Part shown: positions 36,954 through 47,069 of the stretch, piece after piece
Layout: each line of letters opens with the position of its first letter
Position numbering within the stretch: position 1 is the first letter of the stretch
Assembly (NCBI RefSeq): GCF_034555375.1
Contig: NZ_CP140706.1
Span: forward strand, 2,223,001-2,287,000
DNA: 64,000 bases
Source of the DNA: Pseudomonas sp. B33.4
GTDB lineage: Bacteria; Pseudomonadota; Gammaproteobacteria; Pseudomonadales; Pseudomonadaceae
Direction of reading: 5' to 3'
Translations under genes and position numbers: made by a program
Notes under the pieces: generated by a model
What the model was told of the DNA's origin: nothing
Database searches by the model: none
Seen by the model: only the letters and a program-made list of their open reading frames with translations

Positions 36954-36974
36954 GTGACCTTTGGTAGGGGTCAC
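36954..36974 (+). promoter_or_regulatory. thrS translational operator hairpin mimicking the tRNA-Thr(GGU) anticodon arm
   Basis: Stem GTGACCT/GGGTCAC and a seven-base loop TTGGTAG. Position 33 is T, the anticodon positions read GGT (a Thr anticodon), and A is at 37. It ends five bases before the ribosome site GGAGAGGAGG of thrS, the place of domain 2 of the E. coli operator. The rest of the 371-base gap 36623-36993 is leader with no gene seen. Confidence 0.7.
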
Positions 36975-36993
36975 CACTAGGAGAGGAGGCGCC

Positions 36994-38916
36994 ATGCCAA
37001 CTATTACTCTTCCCGACGGCAGTCAACGTTCATTCGATCACCCGGTTTCCGTAGCCGAGGTCGCCGCATCCATTGGTGCGGGTCTGGCCAAAGCCACCCT
37101 GGCCGGCAAGGTCAATGGTCAACTGGTCGACGCCAGCGACATCATCAGCAGCGACGCGACCCTGCAAATCATCACGCCCAAGGATGAAGAGGGGCTGGAG
37201 ATCATTCGCCACTCTTGCGCTCACCTGGTGGGCCATGCGGTCAAACAGCTGTACCCGACTGCGAAAATGGTGATCGGCCCGGTCATCGACGAAGGCTTCT
37301 ATTACGACATCGCCTTCGAACGTCCTTTCACTCCGGACGACATGGCCGCGATCGAGCAGCGCATGCAGCAGCTGATCGAGAAAGATTACGACGTCATCAA
37401 GAAAGTCACTCCGCGCGCCGAAGTGATCGAAGTGTTCAAGGCCCGTGGCGAAGACTACAAGCTGCGCTTGGTCGAGGATATGCCGAACGAGCAGGCCATG
37501 GGTCTGTACTATCACGAAGAATACGTCGACATGTGCCGTGGCCCGCACGTGCCGAACACGCGCTTCCTGAAATCCTTCAAGCTGACCAAACTGTCGGGCG
37601 CCTACTGGCGTGGCGACGCCAAGAACGAGCAATTGCAGCGCGTTTACGGCACCGCCTGGGCAGATAAAAAGCAGCTGGCCGCTTATATCCAGCGCATTGA
37701 AGAAGCTGAAAAGCGCGATCACCGCAAGATCGGCAAGCGTCTGGGCCTGTTCCACACCCAGGAAGAATCCCCGGGTATGGTGTTCTGGCACCCGAACGGC
37801 TGGACTCTGTACCAGGTGCTCGAGCAGTACATGCGCAAGATCCAGCGCGACAACGGCTACCTTGAGATCAAGACCCCTCAAGTCGTTGACCGCAGCCTGT
37901 GGGAGAAATCCGGGCACTGGGCCAACTACGCCGACAACATGTTCACCACTCAGTCGGAAAACCGCGACTACGCGATCAAGCCGATGAACTGCCCGTGCCA
38001 CGTACAGGTGTTCAACCAGGGCCTGAAGAGTTACCGCGAGCTGCCGATGCGTCTGGCCGAGTTCGGTGCTTGCCACCGCAACGAGCCGTCGGGTGCACTG
38101 CACGGCATCATGCGCGTACGTGCGTTCACTCAGGACGACGCCCACATCTTCTGCACAGAAGAGCAGATGCAGGCCGAATCCGCCGCGTTCATCAAGCTGA
38201 CCATGGACGTTTATCGTGACTTCGGCTTCACCGATGTCGAGATGAAACTGTCCACTCGTCCGGAAAAGCGCGTTGGTTCCGACGAGCTGTGGGATCGCGC
38301 TGAAGCTGCATTGGCTGCAGCCCTTAATTCTGCAGGCCTGCCGTACGATCTGCAGCCGGGCGAAGGTGCGTTCTACGGTCCGAAGATCGAGTTTTCGCTG
38401 AAAGACTGCCTTGGTCGGGTCTGGCAATGTGGTACTCTGCAGCTCGATTTTAACCTGCCTGTCCGTTTGGGCGCTGAATACGTCTCTGAAGACAACAGCC
38501 GCAAACACCCAGTGATGTTGCACCGTGCGATCCTCGGTTCCTTCGAGCGTTTCGTCGGGATTCTGATCGAGCACTACGAAGGTGCATTCCCTGCATGGCT
38601 CGCGCCAACGCAGGCGGTGATCATGAATATCACTGATAAACAGGCAGATTTTGTTGCAGAAGTTGAAAAAACTCTCAACGAAAGCGGATTTCGTGCCAAG
38701 TCCGACTTGAGAAATGAAAAGATCGGCTTTAAAATCCGCGAGCATACTTTGCTCAAGGTTCCCTATCTTTTGGTTATCGGAGATAAGGAAGTCGAGATGC
38801 AGACTGTCGCTGTGCGTACTCGTGAAGGTGCTGACCTGGGCTCGATGCCCGTCGCCCAGTTCGCTGAGTTTCTCGCGCAAGCGGTTTCCCGGCGTGGTCG
38901 CCCAGATTCGGAGTAA
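36994..38916 (+). CDS. thrS: Threonyl-tRNA synthetase
   Basis: 640 residues. Domains in order: TGS ([18 protein letters not shown], 1-62), the editing domain with [14 protein letters not shown], the class II core with motif 2 ([28 protein letters not shown]), zinc ligands including Cys in MNCPCH, motif 3, and the C-terminal anticodon-binding domain. The ATG at 36994 has GAGAGGAGGC upstream; the frame from 36961 would run through the operator hairpin. The leader carries two anticodon-arm mimics, so autogenous translational repression as in E. coli is expected. Confidence 0.97.
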   Translation: MPTITLPDGSQRSFDHPVSVAEVAASIGAGLAKATLAGKVNGQLVDASDIISSDATLQIITPKDEEGLEIIRHSCAHLVGHAVKQLYPTAKMVIGPVIDEGFYYDIAFERPFTPDDMAAIEQRMQQLIEKDYDVIKKVTPRAEVIEVFKARGEDYKLRLVEDMPNEQAMGLYYHEEYVDMCRGPHVPNTRFLKSFKLTKLSGAYWRGDAKNEQLQRVYGTAWADKKQLAAYIQRIEEAEKRDHRKIGKRLGLFHTQEESPGMVFWHPNGWTLYQVLEQYMRKIQRDNGYLEIKTPQVVDRSLWEKSGHWANYADNMFTTQSENRDYAIKPMNCPCHVQVFNQGLKSYRELPMRLAEFGACHRNEPSGALHGIMRVRAFTQDDAHIFCTEEQMQAESAAFIKLTMDVYRDFGFTDVEMKLSTRPEKRVGSDELWDRAEAALAAALNSAGLPYDLQPGEGAFYGPKIEFSLKDCLGRVWQCGTLQLDFNLPVRLGAEYVSEDNSRKHPVMLHRAILGSFERFVGILIEHYEGAFPAWLAPTQAVIMNITDKQADFVAEVEKTLNESGFRAKSDLRNEKIGFKIREHTLLKVPYLLVIGDKEVEMQTVAVRTREGADLGSMPVAQFAEFLAQAVSRRGRPDSE

Positions 38917-39467
38917 TTATTATTAAGCGTGAAATGAGACAAGATAAACGAGCTGCACCGAAAGCCCCGATCAACGAGAATATCTCGGCACGCGAGGTTC
39001 GGTTAATTGGCGCTGATGGCGAGCAGATTGGCATCGTCTCGATTGATGAAGCGCTTCGTATTGCTGAAGAAGCAAAGCTTGATCTGGTGGAAATCTCCGC
39101 AGACGCAATCCCACCGGTTTGCCGGGTGATGGATTACGGCAAATCGATCTTCGAAAAGAAGAAGCAGGTTGCCGCGGCGAAGAAGAACCAGAAGCAGATT
39201 CAGGTAAAAGAAATCAAGTTTCGTCCAGGGACGGAGGAAGGGGATTACCAGGTAAAACTGCGCAACCTGGTACGTTTCCTGAGTGATGGGGACAGGGCCA
39301 AGGTATCCTTGCGATTCCGCGGCCGTGAGATGGCCCACCAGGAGCTGGGGATGGAACTCCTCAAGCGGGTTGAAGCTGACCTGCTCGAGTACGGTTCGGT
39401 CGAACAGCATCCTAAGATGGAAGGACGCCAGCTGATCATGGTCATCGCCCCGAAAAAGAAGAAGTAA
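38916..39467 (+). CDS. infC: Translation initiation factor IF-3
   Basis: 183 residues if read from ATT at 38916. There is no ATG, GTG or TTG in the right place. The first ATG (38934) would remove conserved residues IKREM, while three in-frame ATT codons (38916, 38919, 38922) lie behind CGGAG. infC is the classic ATT-start gene, since IF-3 rejects its own non-standard start when plentiful. The body [20 protein letters not shown], the basic linker [13 protein letters not shown] and the C-terminal domain are intact. The chosen ATT overlaps the thrS stop by one base; 38919 or 38922 fit the ribosome-site spacing better. Confidence 0.93.
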   Translation: MIIKREMRQDKRAAPKAPINENISAREVRLIGADGEQIGIVSIDEALRIAEEAKLDLVEISADAIPPVCRVMDYGKSIFEKKKQVAAAKKNQKQIQVKEIKFRPGTEEGDYQVKLRNLVRFLSDGDRAKVSLRFRGREMAHQELGMELLKRVEADLLEYGSVEQHPKMEGRQLIMVIAPKKKK

Positions 39468-39527
39468 TCAACAGGGCACGGCAGGCCTTCTGATTATGTT
39501 TATCAACTGAATGCGGAGTATCCGAAC

Positions 39528-39722
39528 ATGCCAAAAATGAAAACCAAAAGTGGTGCTGCTAAGCGGTTTCTGAAAACTGCTAACGGTATCAAGCACAAGC
39601 ACGCTTTCAAGAGCCACATCCTGACTAAAATGTCGACCAAGCGTAAGCGTCAACTGCGCGGTAGCAGCTTGCTGCATCCGTCTGACGTGGCAAAAGTCGA
39701 GCGCATGCTGCGCCTTCGTTAA
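39528..39722 (+). CDS. rpmI: Ribosomal protein bL35
   Basis: 64 residues, [19 protein letters not shown] at the start and basic throughout ([15 protein letters not shown]). The GCGGAG ribosome site is upstream. It is part of the infC-rpmI-rplT operon, which in E. coli is repressed by L20; the 60-base gap before it shows no obvious L20 pseudoknot by eye. Confidence 0.97.
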   Translation: MPKMKTKSGAAKRFLKTANGIKHKHAFKSHILTKMSTKRKRQLRGSSLLHPSDVAKVERMLRLR

Positions 39723-39750
39723 TTTTAGTCAAGAATAGAGGAAGTAACTC

Positions 39751-40107
39751 ATGGCTCGTGTAAAGCGTGGCGTCATTGCCCGTAAGCGTCACAAAAAAAT
39801 TCTGAAACTTGCTAAAGGCTACTACGGCGCACGCTCCCGCGTATTCCGTGTTGCCAAGCAAGCGGTAATCAAGGCAGGCCAATACGCCTACCGTGACCGT
39901 CGTCAGAAAAAACGTCAGTTCCGCGCTCTGTGGATTGCTCGTATCAACGCTGGTGCTCGTGTTAACGGTCTGTCCTACAGCCGTTTCATCGCTGGCCTGA
40001 AAAAAGCGTCCATCGAGATCGACCGTAAGGTTCTGGCTGATCTGGCAGTGAACGAAAAAGCGGTGTTTGCTGCGATTGTCGAGAAAGCTAAAGCCACCTT
40101 GGCTTAA
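39751..40107 (+). CDS. rplT: Ribosomal protein bL20
   Basis: 118 residues. Long basic N-terminal extension ([20 protein letters not shown]) and globular C-terminus ([20 protein letters not shown]). It is needed early in 50S assembly. AGGAAG ribosome site. A strong hairpin terminator separates it from pheS. Confidence 0.97.
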   Translation: MARVKRGVIARKRHKKILKLAKGYYGARSRVFRVAKQAVIKAGQYAYRDRRQKKRQFRALWIARINAGARVNGLSYSRFIAGLKKASIEIDRKVLADLAVNEKAVFAAIVEKAKATLA

Positions 40108-40164
40108 GTACCCCCGACAATCACCCGGCCTCACTTCCGTGGGGTCAGGTGGTAAACGTCTTAA

Positions 40165-41233
<1,069 letters not shown>

Positions 41234-41259
41234 TCGTAACGAATTCTTAGGAGAGCAGG

Positions 41260-43638
41260 ATGAAATTCAGTGAACAATGGCTGCGTGGCTGGGTTAGCCC
41301 GCAGGTAGATCGCGACGAGCTGGTTGCTCGTCTGTCGATGGCTGGCCTTGAGGTCGATAGCGTGACCCCGGCCGCCGGTGTATTCAGTGGCGTGGTGGTA
41401 GGCGAGGTGCTGAGCACCGAGCAACACCCTGATGCCGACAAGTTGCGCGTGTGCCAGGTCAGCAATGGCGCGGAAACCTTCCAGGTCGTGTGCGGAGCGC
41501 CAAACGTGCGTCCGGGCCTGAAGATTCCGTTCGCCATGATCGGTGCCGAACTGCCGGGCGACTTCAAAATCAAGAAAGCCAAGCTGCGCGGCGTTGAGTC
41601 CAACGGCATGCTCTGCTCGCAAGCCGAGTTGCAGGTCGGTGAAGGCAACGACGGTCTGATGGAGCTGCCGGCCGATGCGCCGGTGGGCGAAGACTTCCGT
41701 GTCTATCTGGATCTGGAAGACGCCAGCATCGAGGTCGACCTGACCCCGAACCGCGGCGACTGCCTGTCCCTGGCCGGTCTGGCCCGTGAAGTCGGCGCGC
41801 TGTACGACGCGCCGGTCACCCGTCCGGTGGTTATGGCTATTCCAGCCGTGCATGACGAAGTGCGTTCGGTAGAAGTACTGGCGCCTGCTGCTTGCCCACG
41901 TTACCTGGGCCGCGTTATCCGTAACGTTGATCTGTCCAAGCCAACGCCGCTGTGGATGGTTGAGCGTCTGCGTCGCGCCGACGTGCGCAGCATCGACGCT
42001 GCCGTCGACATCACCAATTACGTGATGCTCGAACTGGGTCAGCCGCTGCACGCTTTCGATCTCGCCGAAATCAATGGCGGCATTCGTGTGCGCATGGCGG
42101 AAGAGGGCGAGAAGCTGGTACTGCTCGACGGTCAGGAAGTCAGCCTGCGCAGCGATACGCTGGTGATTGCCGACCACACTCGCGCGCTGGCAATTGCCGG
42201 TGTGATGGGTGGCGAGCACAGCGGTGTCTCCGCGACCACTCGCGACGTATTCCTGGAATCCGCATTCTTCGACCAGATCGCGGTCGCTGGCAAGGCTCGT
42301 TCTTATGGCTTGCACACCGATGCATCGCACCGCTACGAGCGTGGCGTTGACTGGCAACTGGCCCGTGAAGCCATGGAGCGCGCCACTGGCCTGCTGCTGG
42401 ACATCACTGGCGGCGAAGCCGGCCCGATCATCGAGACCGTCAGCGAGCAGCATCTGCCGTCGATCGCGCCGATCACGCTGCGTGCCCAGCGCATCACTCA
42501 GATGCTCGGCATGGAAATGGATTCCGCTCAGGTTGAGCGTTTGCTCGGCGGTCTGGGTCTGGGCATTACTGCCGACGGTGAAGGCCAGTGGCGCGTAGAA
42601 GTGCCAAGCCATCGCTTCGACATCAGCCTGGAAGTCGATCTGATCGAAGAGCTGGCCCGTCTGTACGGCTACAACCGTCTGCCGGTTCGTTACCCGCAAG
42701 CGCGTCTGGCACCACAAGCCAAAGCTGAAGCGCGTAGCGATCTGCCGGAACTGCGTCGCCTGCTGGTAGCGCGTGGTTATCAGGAAGCGATCACATACAG
42801 CTTCATCGATCCGCGTCAGTTCGAACTGTTCAGCCCGGGCGTTGAGCCGCTGTTGCTGGCCAATCCGATTTCCAATGACATGGCTGCCATGCGTTCGTCG
42901 CTGTGGCCTGGCTTGGTCAAAGCGTTGCAGCACAACCTCAACCGTCAGCAGGATCGCGTGCGTCTGTTCGAAAGCGGTCTGCGCTTCGTTGGTCAGCTCG
43001 AAGGTCTGAAGCAAGAGCCGATGCTGTCCGGTGTGGTTTGCGGTAGCCGTCTGCCGGAAGGTTGGGCGCAGGGTCGCGACACCGTCGACTTCTTCGACGT
43101 CAAAGCTGACGTGGAAGCGGTGCTGGGCTTTGCCGGTGCACTGGATTCGTTCACCTTCGCACCGGGCAAGCACCCGGCGCTGCACCCGGGTCAAACCGCA
43201 CGCATCGAGCGAGAGGGGCGTGAAGTCGGTTTCATCGGCGCCATTCACCCGGAATTGTCGAAAGCACTGGGTCTGGATCGTCCAGTCTTCGTTTTCGAAC
43301 TGGTTCTGGCTGAAGTGGCACTCGGTAAAATGCCGAAATTCCACGAGTTGTCGCGCTTTCCTGAAGTGCGCCGTGACCTTGCACTGATTGCGCACAAAGA
43401 CGTCGCGTCCGCAGCCGTACTGGACGTAATCCGTGAAAATGCAGGCGAATGGCTCACAGATCTCAGGCTGTTTGACGTGTATCAGGGTAAAGGCATTGAT
43501 CCTGATAGAAAAAGCCTTGCAGTTGGCTTGACCTGGCAGCATCCATCGCGCACTCTTAATGACGATGAGGTGAATTCGACGACGCAAAATATCCTCACCT
43601 CGCTCGAACAAAGGTTGAACGCCACGTTAAGGAAGTGA
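41260..43638 (+). CDS. pheT: Phenylalanyl-tRNA synthetase beta subunit
   Basis: 792 residues. An EMAP-like tRNA-binding domain (about 40-150), the B3/B4 editing domain, B5, the catalytic-like core and the C-terminal ferredoxin-fold anticodon-binding domain (ELSRFPEVRRDLALIAHKDV onward) appear in order, with the family's usual length. The ribosome site is TTAGGAGAGC. The ihfA gene begins three bases after the stop. Confidence 0.97.
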   Translation: MKFSEQWLRGWVSPQVDRDELVARLSMAGLEVDSVTPAAGVFSGVVVGEVLSTEQHPDADKLRVCQVSNGAETFQVVCGAPNVRPGLKIPFAMIGAELPGDFKIKKAKLRGVESNGMLCSQAELQVGEGNDGLMELPADAPVGEDFRVYLDLEDASIEVDLTPNRGDCLSLAGLAREVGALYDAPVTRPVVMAIPAVHDEVRSVEVLAPAACPRYLGRVIRNVDLSKPTPLWMVERLRRADVRSIDAAVDITNYVMLELGQPLHAFDLAEINGGIRVRMAEEGEKLVLLDGQEVSLRSDTLVIADHTRALAIAGVMGGEHSGVSATTRDVFLESAFFDQIAVAGKARSYGLHTDASHRYERGVDWQLAREAMERATGLLLDITGGEAGPIIETVSEQHLPSIAPITLRAQRITQMLGMEMDSAQVERLLGGLGLGITADGEGQWRVEVPSHRFDISLEVDLIEELARLYGYNRLPVRYPQARLAPQAKAEARSDLPELRRLLVARGYQEAITYSFIDPRQFELFSPGVEPLLLANPISNDMAAMRSSLWPGLVKALQHNLNRQQDRVRLFESGLRFVGQLEGLKQEPMLSGVVCGSRLPEGWAQGRDTVDFFDVKADVEAVLGFAGALDSFTFAPGKHPALHPGQTARIEREGREVGFIGAIHPELSKALGLDRPVFVFELVLAEVALGKMPKFHELSRFPEVRRDLALIAHKDVASAAVLDVIRENAGEWLTDLRLFDVYQGKGIDPDRKSLAVGLTWQHPSRTLNDDEVNSTTQNILTSLEQRLNATLRK

Positions 43639-43641
43639 CGT

Positions 43642-43944
43642 ATGGGGGCTTTGACGAAAGCTGAGATGGCGGAACGTCTGTATGAAGAGCTGGGCCTGAA
43701 CAAGCGGGAAGCCAAGGAATTGGTCGAACTGTTTTTCGAGGAAATCAGGCACGCTCTTGAAGACAACGAGCAGGTCAAATTGTCCGGTTTCGGCAATTTC
43801 GACCTTCGGGACAAACGCCAGCGGCCTGGCCGCAACCCGAAAACGGGGGAAGAAATCCCGATCACGGCTCGCCGTGTGGTCACCTTTCGTCCAGGGCAGA
43901 AGTTGAAGGCCCGAGTTGAGGCTTATGCTGGAACCAAGTCATAA
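43642..43944 (+). CDS. ihfA: Integration host factor alpha subunit
   Basis: 100 residues, HU/IHF fold. [20 protein letters not shown] at the start, the beta-arm tip [14 protein letters not shown] with the intercalating Pro, and [17 protein letters not shown] at the end. With IhfB it bends DNA at specific sites. Order pheT-ihfA is the general gammaproteobacterial one. The next gene starts inside its last codons. Confidence 0.97.
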   Translation: MGALTKAEMAERLYEELGLNKREAKELVELFFEEIRHALEDNEQVKLSGFGNFDLRDKRQRPGRNPKTGEEIPITARRVVTFRPGQKLKARVEAYAGTKS

Positions 43945-44281
43945 CGACGAACTACCCGTCATCCCGGGCAAACGCTACTTCACCATCGGTGAAGTCAGCG
44001 AGCTGTGTGCCGTAAAGCCACACGTGCTGCGCTACTGGGAGCAGGAGTTTCCTCAGCTCAACCCCGTCAAACGCCGCGGAAACCGCCGGTATTATCAGCG
44101 CCAGGACGTGCTGATGATCCGGCAGATCCGCGCGCTCCTTTACGATCAAGGTTTCACCATCGGCGGCGCACGACTGCGTCTGTCCGGCGATGAAGCCAAA
44201 GACGACACGACCCAATACAAGCAGATGATTCGGCAGATGATTGCCGAATTGGAAGATGTGCTGGTGGTTCTCAAGAAATAA
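43925..44281 (+). CDS. MerR-family transcriptional regulator
   Basis: 118 residues from the ATG at 43925, overlapping ihfA by 20 bases. The MerR winged helix-turn-helix is clear ([27 protein letters not shown]), followed by the wing ([13 protein letters not shown]) and a short coiled coil. There is no effector domain or cysteine cluster, so no metal or drug is implied. This gene next to ihfA and a tRNA-Pro is a conserved Pseudomonas arrangement; its targets are unknown. Confidence 0.9.
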   Translation: MLEPSHNDELPVIPGKRYFTIGEVSELCAVKPHVLRYWEQEFPQLNPVKRRGNRRYYQRQDVLMIRQIRALLYDQGFTIGGARLRLSGDEAKDDTTQYKQMIRQMIAELEDVLVVLKK

Positions 44282-44370
44282 AAAGCAGCGTTTGAATACT
44301 TCCAGTTTTCAAAAGCTTGCGCTATATTCTTGAGCGTTCTTCGAGGTGAAGAACGAGTTGCAGGACCAGT

Positions 44371-44447
44371 CGGGGCGTAGCGCAGTCCGGTAGCGCACTA
44401 GCATGGGGTGCTAGGGGTCGAGTGTTCGAATCACTCCGTCCCGACCA
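44371..44447 (+). tRNA. tRNA-Pro (GGG anticodon), phage attachment target
   Basis: 77 bases: acceptor CGGGGCG/CGTCCCG, anticodon arm ACTAGCATGGGGTGCTAGG with GGG, T arm GTGTTCGAATCAC, encoded CCA. A tyrosine-integrase gene faces its 3' end, the usual layout for tRNA-integrated phages. No second copy of its 3' end is seen at the other end of the island. Confidence 0.96.
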
Positions 44448-44463
44448 TATTTTTCAATGACTT

Positions 44464-44491
44464 AGCCCAACTTTAGCGAGTTGGGCTTTTT
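44464..44491. terminator. Terminator between tRNA-Pro and integrase fragment
   Basis: AGCCCAACT-TTAGCG-AGTTGGGCT with five T on the plus strand. Confidence 0.8.
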
Positions 44492-44516
44492 CATGCGTAG
44501 GGACTTTTGCGGGGGT

Positions 44517-45194
44517 TTATCCCGTTTTTCTCCTCAAGATGGTCAGAGCCGGTCCTCGCGAATCGGTTGCCGACACTTTGTTTGCCGCCTCAATCAAATG
44601 CTCAAGCTCTGCGGTAGAATAGTGGCTCGTAATGCTGCCGTTCTTGTGCCCGAGTAATGCCTTTCGATCTTCCTCTGTCACGTTCGCTGCACGAAGCCTT
44701 CTGCCAAAGGTGTGCTTCAGATCGTGAACCCTGATCGACCGGAACCCAGGGTGTGCTGGCGACTTGTGTTCCTTCTCCCATTTCGCCGCCGCCCTGATCC
44801 TTGCACTCTTCCATGCCGTGTCGTTCATGCGGTGCATCGCGGTTGGCCCGTACTCGTCCGGCTGTCCGTAGGGGAAGACGAACTTCGTGTGCAGACCGCG
44901 CTGGCCGTCGATAATCGACATCGCAACCCGATTCAGCACCACCAACCTCTCATCCCTGTTTTTAACTCCCGCCTTTTCGTGCCTCCCACCAAATTCTGAA
45001 GGGATCAGGAACACGCTCGTCCCTAATTCCGGCACCCGTATCTCCCAATCCCACTGAAGTTTGCAGACCTCCTGCTCCCGGCTTCCCGAGTTCACTTTGT
45101 AGAGTGCCATCCTCAGCAGGTAATCCGGGATCTCGGCAAACAACATCGACTGCTCCTCCCACGACAACGGGTAACTGCAGAACAAAACGTGCAT
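44517..45194 (-). pseudogene. Tyrosine integrase, catalytic domain only, with foreign first codons
   Basis: The 225-codon frame contains the integrase C-terminal domain. The first Arg is in KVNSGSREQEVCKLQWDWE, HDLKHTFGRRLR gives the H-x-x-R box, LLGHK the next His, and HYSTAELEHL the nucleophilic Tyr. Roughly 150-180 N-terminal residues (arm- and core-binding domains) are missing. The first eight codons (MHVLFCSY) do not belong to an integrase: they match the start of the PAPS-reductase-like gene at 51992 within a 50-base repeat. It is thus a fusion formed by rearrangement. It keeps all catalytic residues but cannot be expected to recognise att sites. Confidence 0.85.
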
Positions 45195-45220
45195 AGGGGG
45201 TCCTCGCCGGCTGGCGTGAT
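45171..45220. repeat. 50-bp direct repeat, copy A
   Basis: Matches 51969-52017 with about three differences. It carries the ribosome site and first codons of the PAPS-reductase-like gene, here fused to the integrase fragment. Confidence 0.9.
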
Positions 45221-45278
45221 TCGTAGAAGTGGGGTATTTGTGTTCGGCCCGGCATGGAGCCGGATCAAGGAGTGAACT

Positions 45279-45596
45279 TTGAAAAAATCAATCGTCGACC
45301 AGGTTTGGCACAAAATAGCTGATCTGGATTCACAGGGCCGTGCTGCAGCGGTGAGTAAGCTTGAGCAGGTGACCGACCTTGCTAGGCGAATAGGCCAAAC
45401 CGAAGGCGGAGAGGCGGCCAACAACATTCTGGAGCACGGGCTGATTGAGGTCGCACTGCTTCGCTGTCGGGAAATTCAAGACGGAAAAACCGGCCTCGAC
45501 TATGACGATCTGCAAATTTACTACCGTTACGCCACCGCAGCGATGCATAAGGCTGAAGCAGTTATTGGTGACGAGCTGGCTCATCTCGATCTTTAA
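45279..45596 (+). CDS. Hypothetical protein of about 105 residues in the prophage remnant
   Basis: TTG start behind a strong ribosome site (ATCAAGGAGTGAAC). Soluble, helical, no signal: KKSIVDQVWHKIADLDSQGR at the start and YRYATAAMHKAEAVIGDEL near the end. No family recognised. It begins 58 bases past repeat copy A, on the strand opposite to the phage fragments, and ends four bases into the decayed gene at 45593. Confidence 0.6.
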   Translation: MKKSIVDQVWHKIADLDSQGRAAAVSKLEQVTDLARRIGQTEGGEAANNILEHGLIEVALLRCREIQDGKTGLDYDDLQIYYRYATAAMHKAEAVIGDELAHLDL

Positions 45597-45953
45597 GCAG
45601 TCCTGATTATTTCATCGTCAGGCTCTGGCGGATCATCTGCGATCGACTTCATGCCGGCGGCCTGAATAATGCGCGACACCTTTTCAGTCACAACAAAAGG
45701 TGTCGTGATGCACTTGAGCATCTGGCTTGGGTTTCGAAGTCGGCCGCGATCAGGTTCATCAGCAGCAGCTGGTAAATCTCCTGCTGATTGTTGATGCCGT
45801 GCGCTGCCATGACCCGCTTGAGGTCAGGCTTGAACACCCCAGCCACCTCAACTGTAAACTTCTCGACGCCCAATGCAGCGTCCTTTGCTGCTGCCTACTC
45901 GCGCTTTTCTTTTGCTTGATCGCTTCCTTCGTCGGCTCCTGTTCTTCGGCCAT
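45593..45953 (-). pseudogene. Small phage protein broken by two frameshifts
   Basis: Three consecutive minus-strand frames make sense only when joined. The first starts MAEEQEPTKEAIKQKKSA at 45953. The second carries GVEKFTVEVAGVFKPDLKRV and continues to LMNLIAADFETQA (to about 45725). The third has MLKCITTPFVVTEKVSRIIQ and ends PDDEIIRTA at 45593. The frame changes near 45895 and near 45722. The middle part resembles small regulatory or DNA-associated proteins of Pseudomonas phages, but no function is known. Two shifts in 360 bases indicate decay rather than programmed shifting. Confidence 0.65.
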
Positions 45954-46028
45954 GACCTACCTCTTCCGCTGGCCGGTAAGTCCGGCAATGTCAGTCGTCG
46001 GCGCTGGCGACCTGGTTGCTGATGCGCC

Positions 46029-46205
46029 TCATGCAGCGACTAAATCGCCCAAATTTTTAAATCCATGGTGTGCCTCAATGAGGGCGTCGCCTTCCGGGGT
46101 TGAATGCGGTGCGAAAATTTCGGTGATGGCAATTTGCGATTGGAAAATTAGCGCACTGTCATTATGATTGCCGCGCTCATCCCAAGGACGCCACGTAATG
46201 TACCT
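46029..46205 (-). pseudogene. C-terminal fragment of an unidentified phage gene
   Basis: The minus strand has an open stretch WRPWDERGNHNDSALIFQSQ, then IAITEIFAPHSTPEGDALIE and NLGDLVAA before a stop at 46029. There is no start codon; the upstream part would lie where the AbiC-like gene begins. It is probably the end of a phage gene cut by the insertion of that gene. Weak call. Confidence 0.35.
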
Positions 46206-47031
46206 GCTACTAATCGCTCTAATAGTGTTTCAGATATTTACAACCTCAATCGCTATATATTTATATGGGTTAACGCGGAAAAAGGGTAGTGATAAGATTG
46301 AGCCATATAGCCAATTTTCGATAGGCGCGTGTGCCCTCGGTTTTGCTGTTACGATTTTGTTTCTGTTTTATGTTTTTGTTAGCGAGGAGTTCGAGATTTC
46401 TAATAACTTGGGGCAGGTGGGTGACTTTGTCGGGGGGTTGACTAATCCTGTTCTAAGTTTTATCGCGTTGATAGTGCTTTTAAGGACAACTCTGATACAG
46501 ACGATTGAAACCAGGAAGACTTCCGCGATTATGCTGGAACAGCAAAAACTTTTTGAGCAGGAGCGATTTGAGTCTAGTTTTTACCAGTTGCTTGAACGTT
46601 ACGAGACTGCTGCTGAGAGGCATTGGCGGCAAACTAATCATGGTGAAAAGTACACGAAGGGGATAAGTAAAGTTCTTGAGCTAAAATCACGTAAAGAGGA
46701 AATTGATGCATTTCCAATTAAAGTCAGACTAAAAGAGATTGAAACGGAGGTAAGGAAATGTCTTGACAATGATAAAGATAAGAAAGTGATTTTAAAGGCT
46801 TTCAAGGTTTTTGGCTTTTTGCATGTTTCAAATTTGTCGACAAAAAGGAAAAAATATTATTTTTCTATATTTACTGATGCTATGGAGCCGTGTGAGTTAG
46901 TTATGTTTTTAAGTATGGCATTCATTACTACCAGTAGTCGTAAAAAGTTGAAAATTTACGCTCCTTCAGCGAATTTGAAACACCAATTTTTCGTATCTGA
47001 ATCTGTTTGTAACTACTTTAGTCGTAGGTAA
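46198..47031 (+). CDS. Putative phage abortive infection membrane protein (putAbiC type)
   Basis: 277 residues from the ATG at 46198, with AAGGA nine bases upstream. Helices lie at about 1-24 and 38-60, and a third segment, GDFVGGLTNPVLSFIALIVL (about 79-98), is the motif that suggests the putAbiC family. This is followed by FESSFYQLLERYETAAERH at the start of a cytoplasmic helical domain. The gene is much richer in A+T than the chromosome and uses AAA, ATA and TTA codons freely. It lies between broken phage genes on the opposite strand, as prophage cargo often does. Expected role is defence against other phages; family assignment by eye only. Confidence 0.65.
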   Translation: MYLLLIALIVFQIFTTSIAIYLYGLTRKKGSDKIEPYSQFSIGACALGFAVTILFLFYVFVSEEFEISNNLGQVGDFVGGLTNPVLSFIALIVLLRTTLIQTIETRKTSAIMLEQQKLFEQERFESSFYQLLERYETAAERHWRQTNHGEKYTKGISKVLELKSRKEEIDAFPIKVRLKEIETEVRKCLDNDKDKKVILKAFKVFGFLHVSNLSTKRKKYYFSIFTDAMEPCELVMFLSMAFITTSSRKKLKIYAPSANLKHQFFVSESVCNYFSRR

Positions 47032-47069
47032 TTCGGTAAGACCATCTCATCACCCGGATCGCGCTTTAG

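Noticed and set aside
45723..45900. Programmed frameshifting as an explanation for the split gene at 45593-45953
   Set aside because: Two shifts, no slippery heptamer with a following structure visible, and neighbours are also decayed.
45727..46167. 146-codon plus-strand frame rich in Cys and Leu
   Set aside because: It is antisense to the frameshifted phage gene and the fragment at 46029. Its composition is that of a reversed charged sequence.
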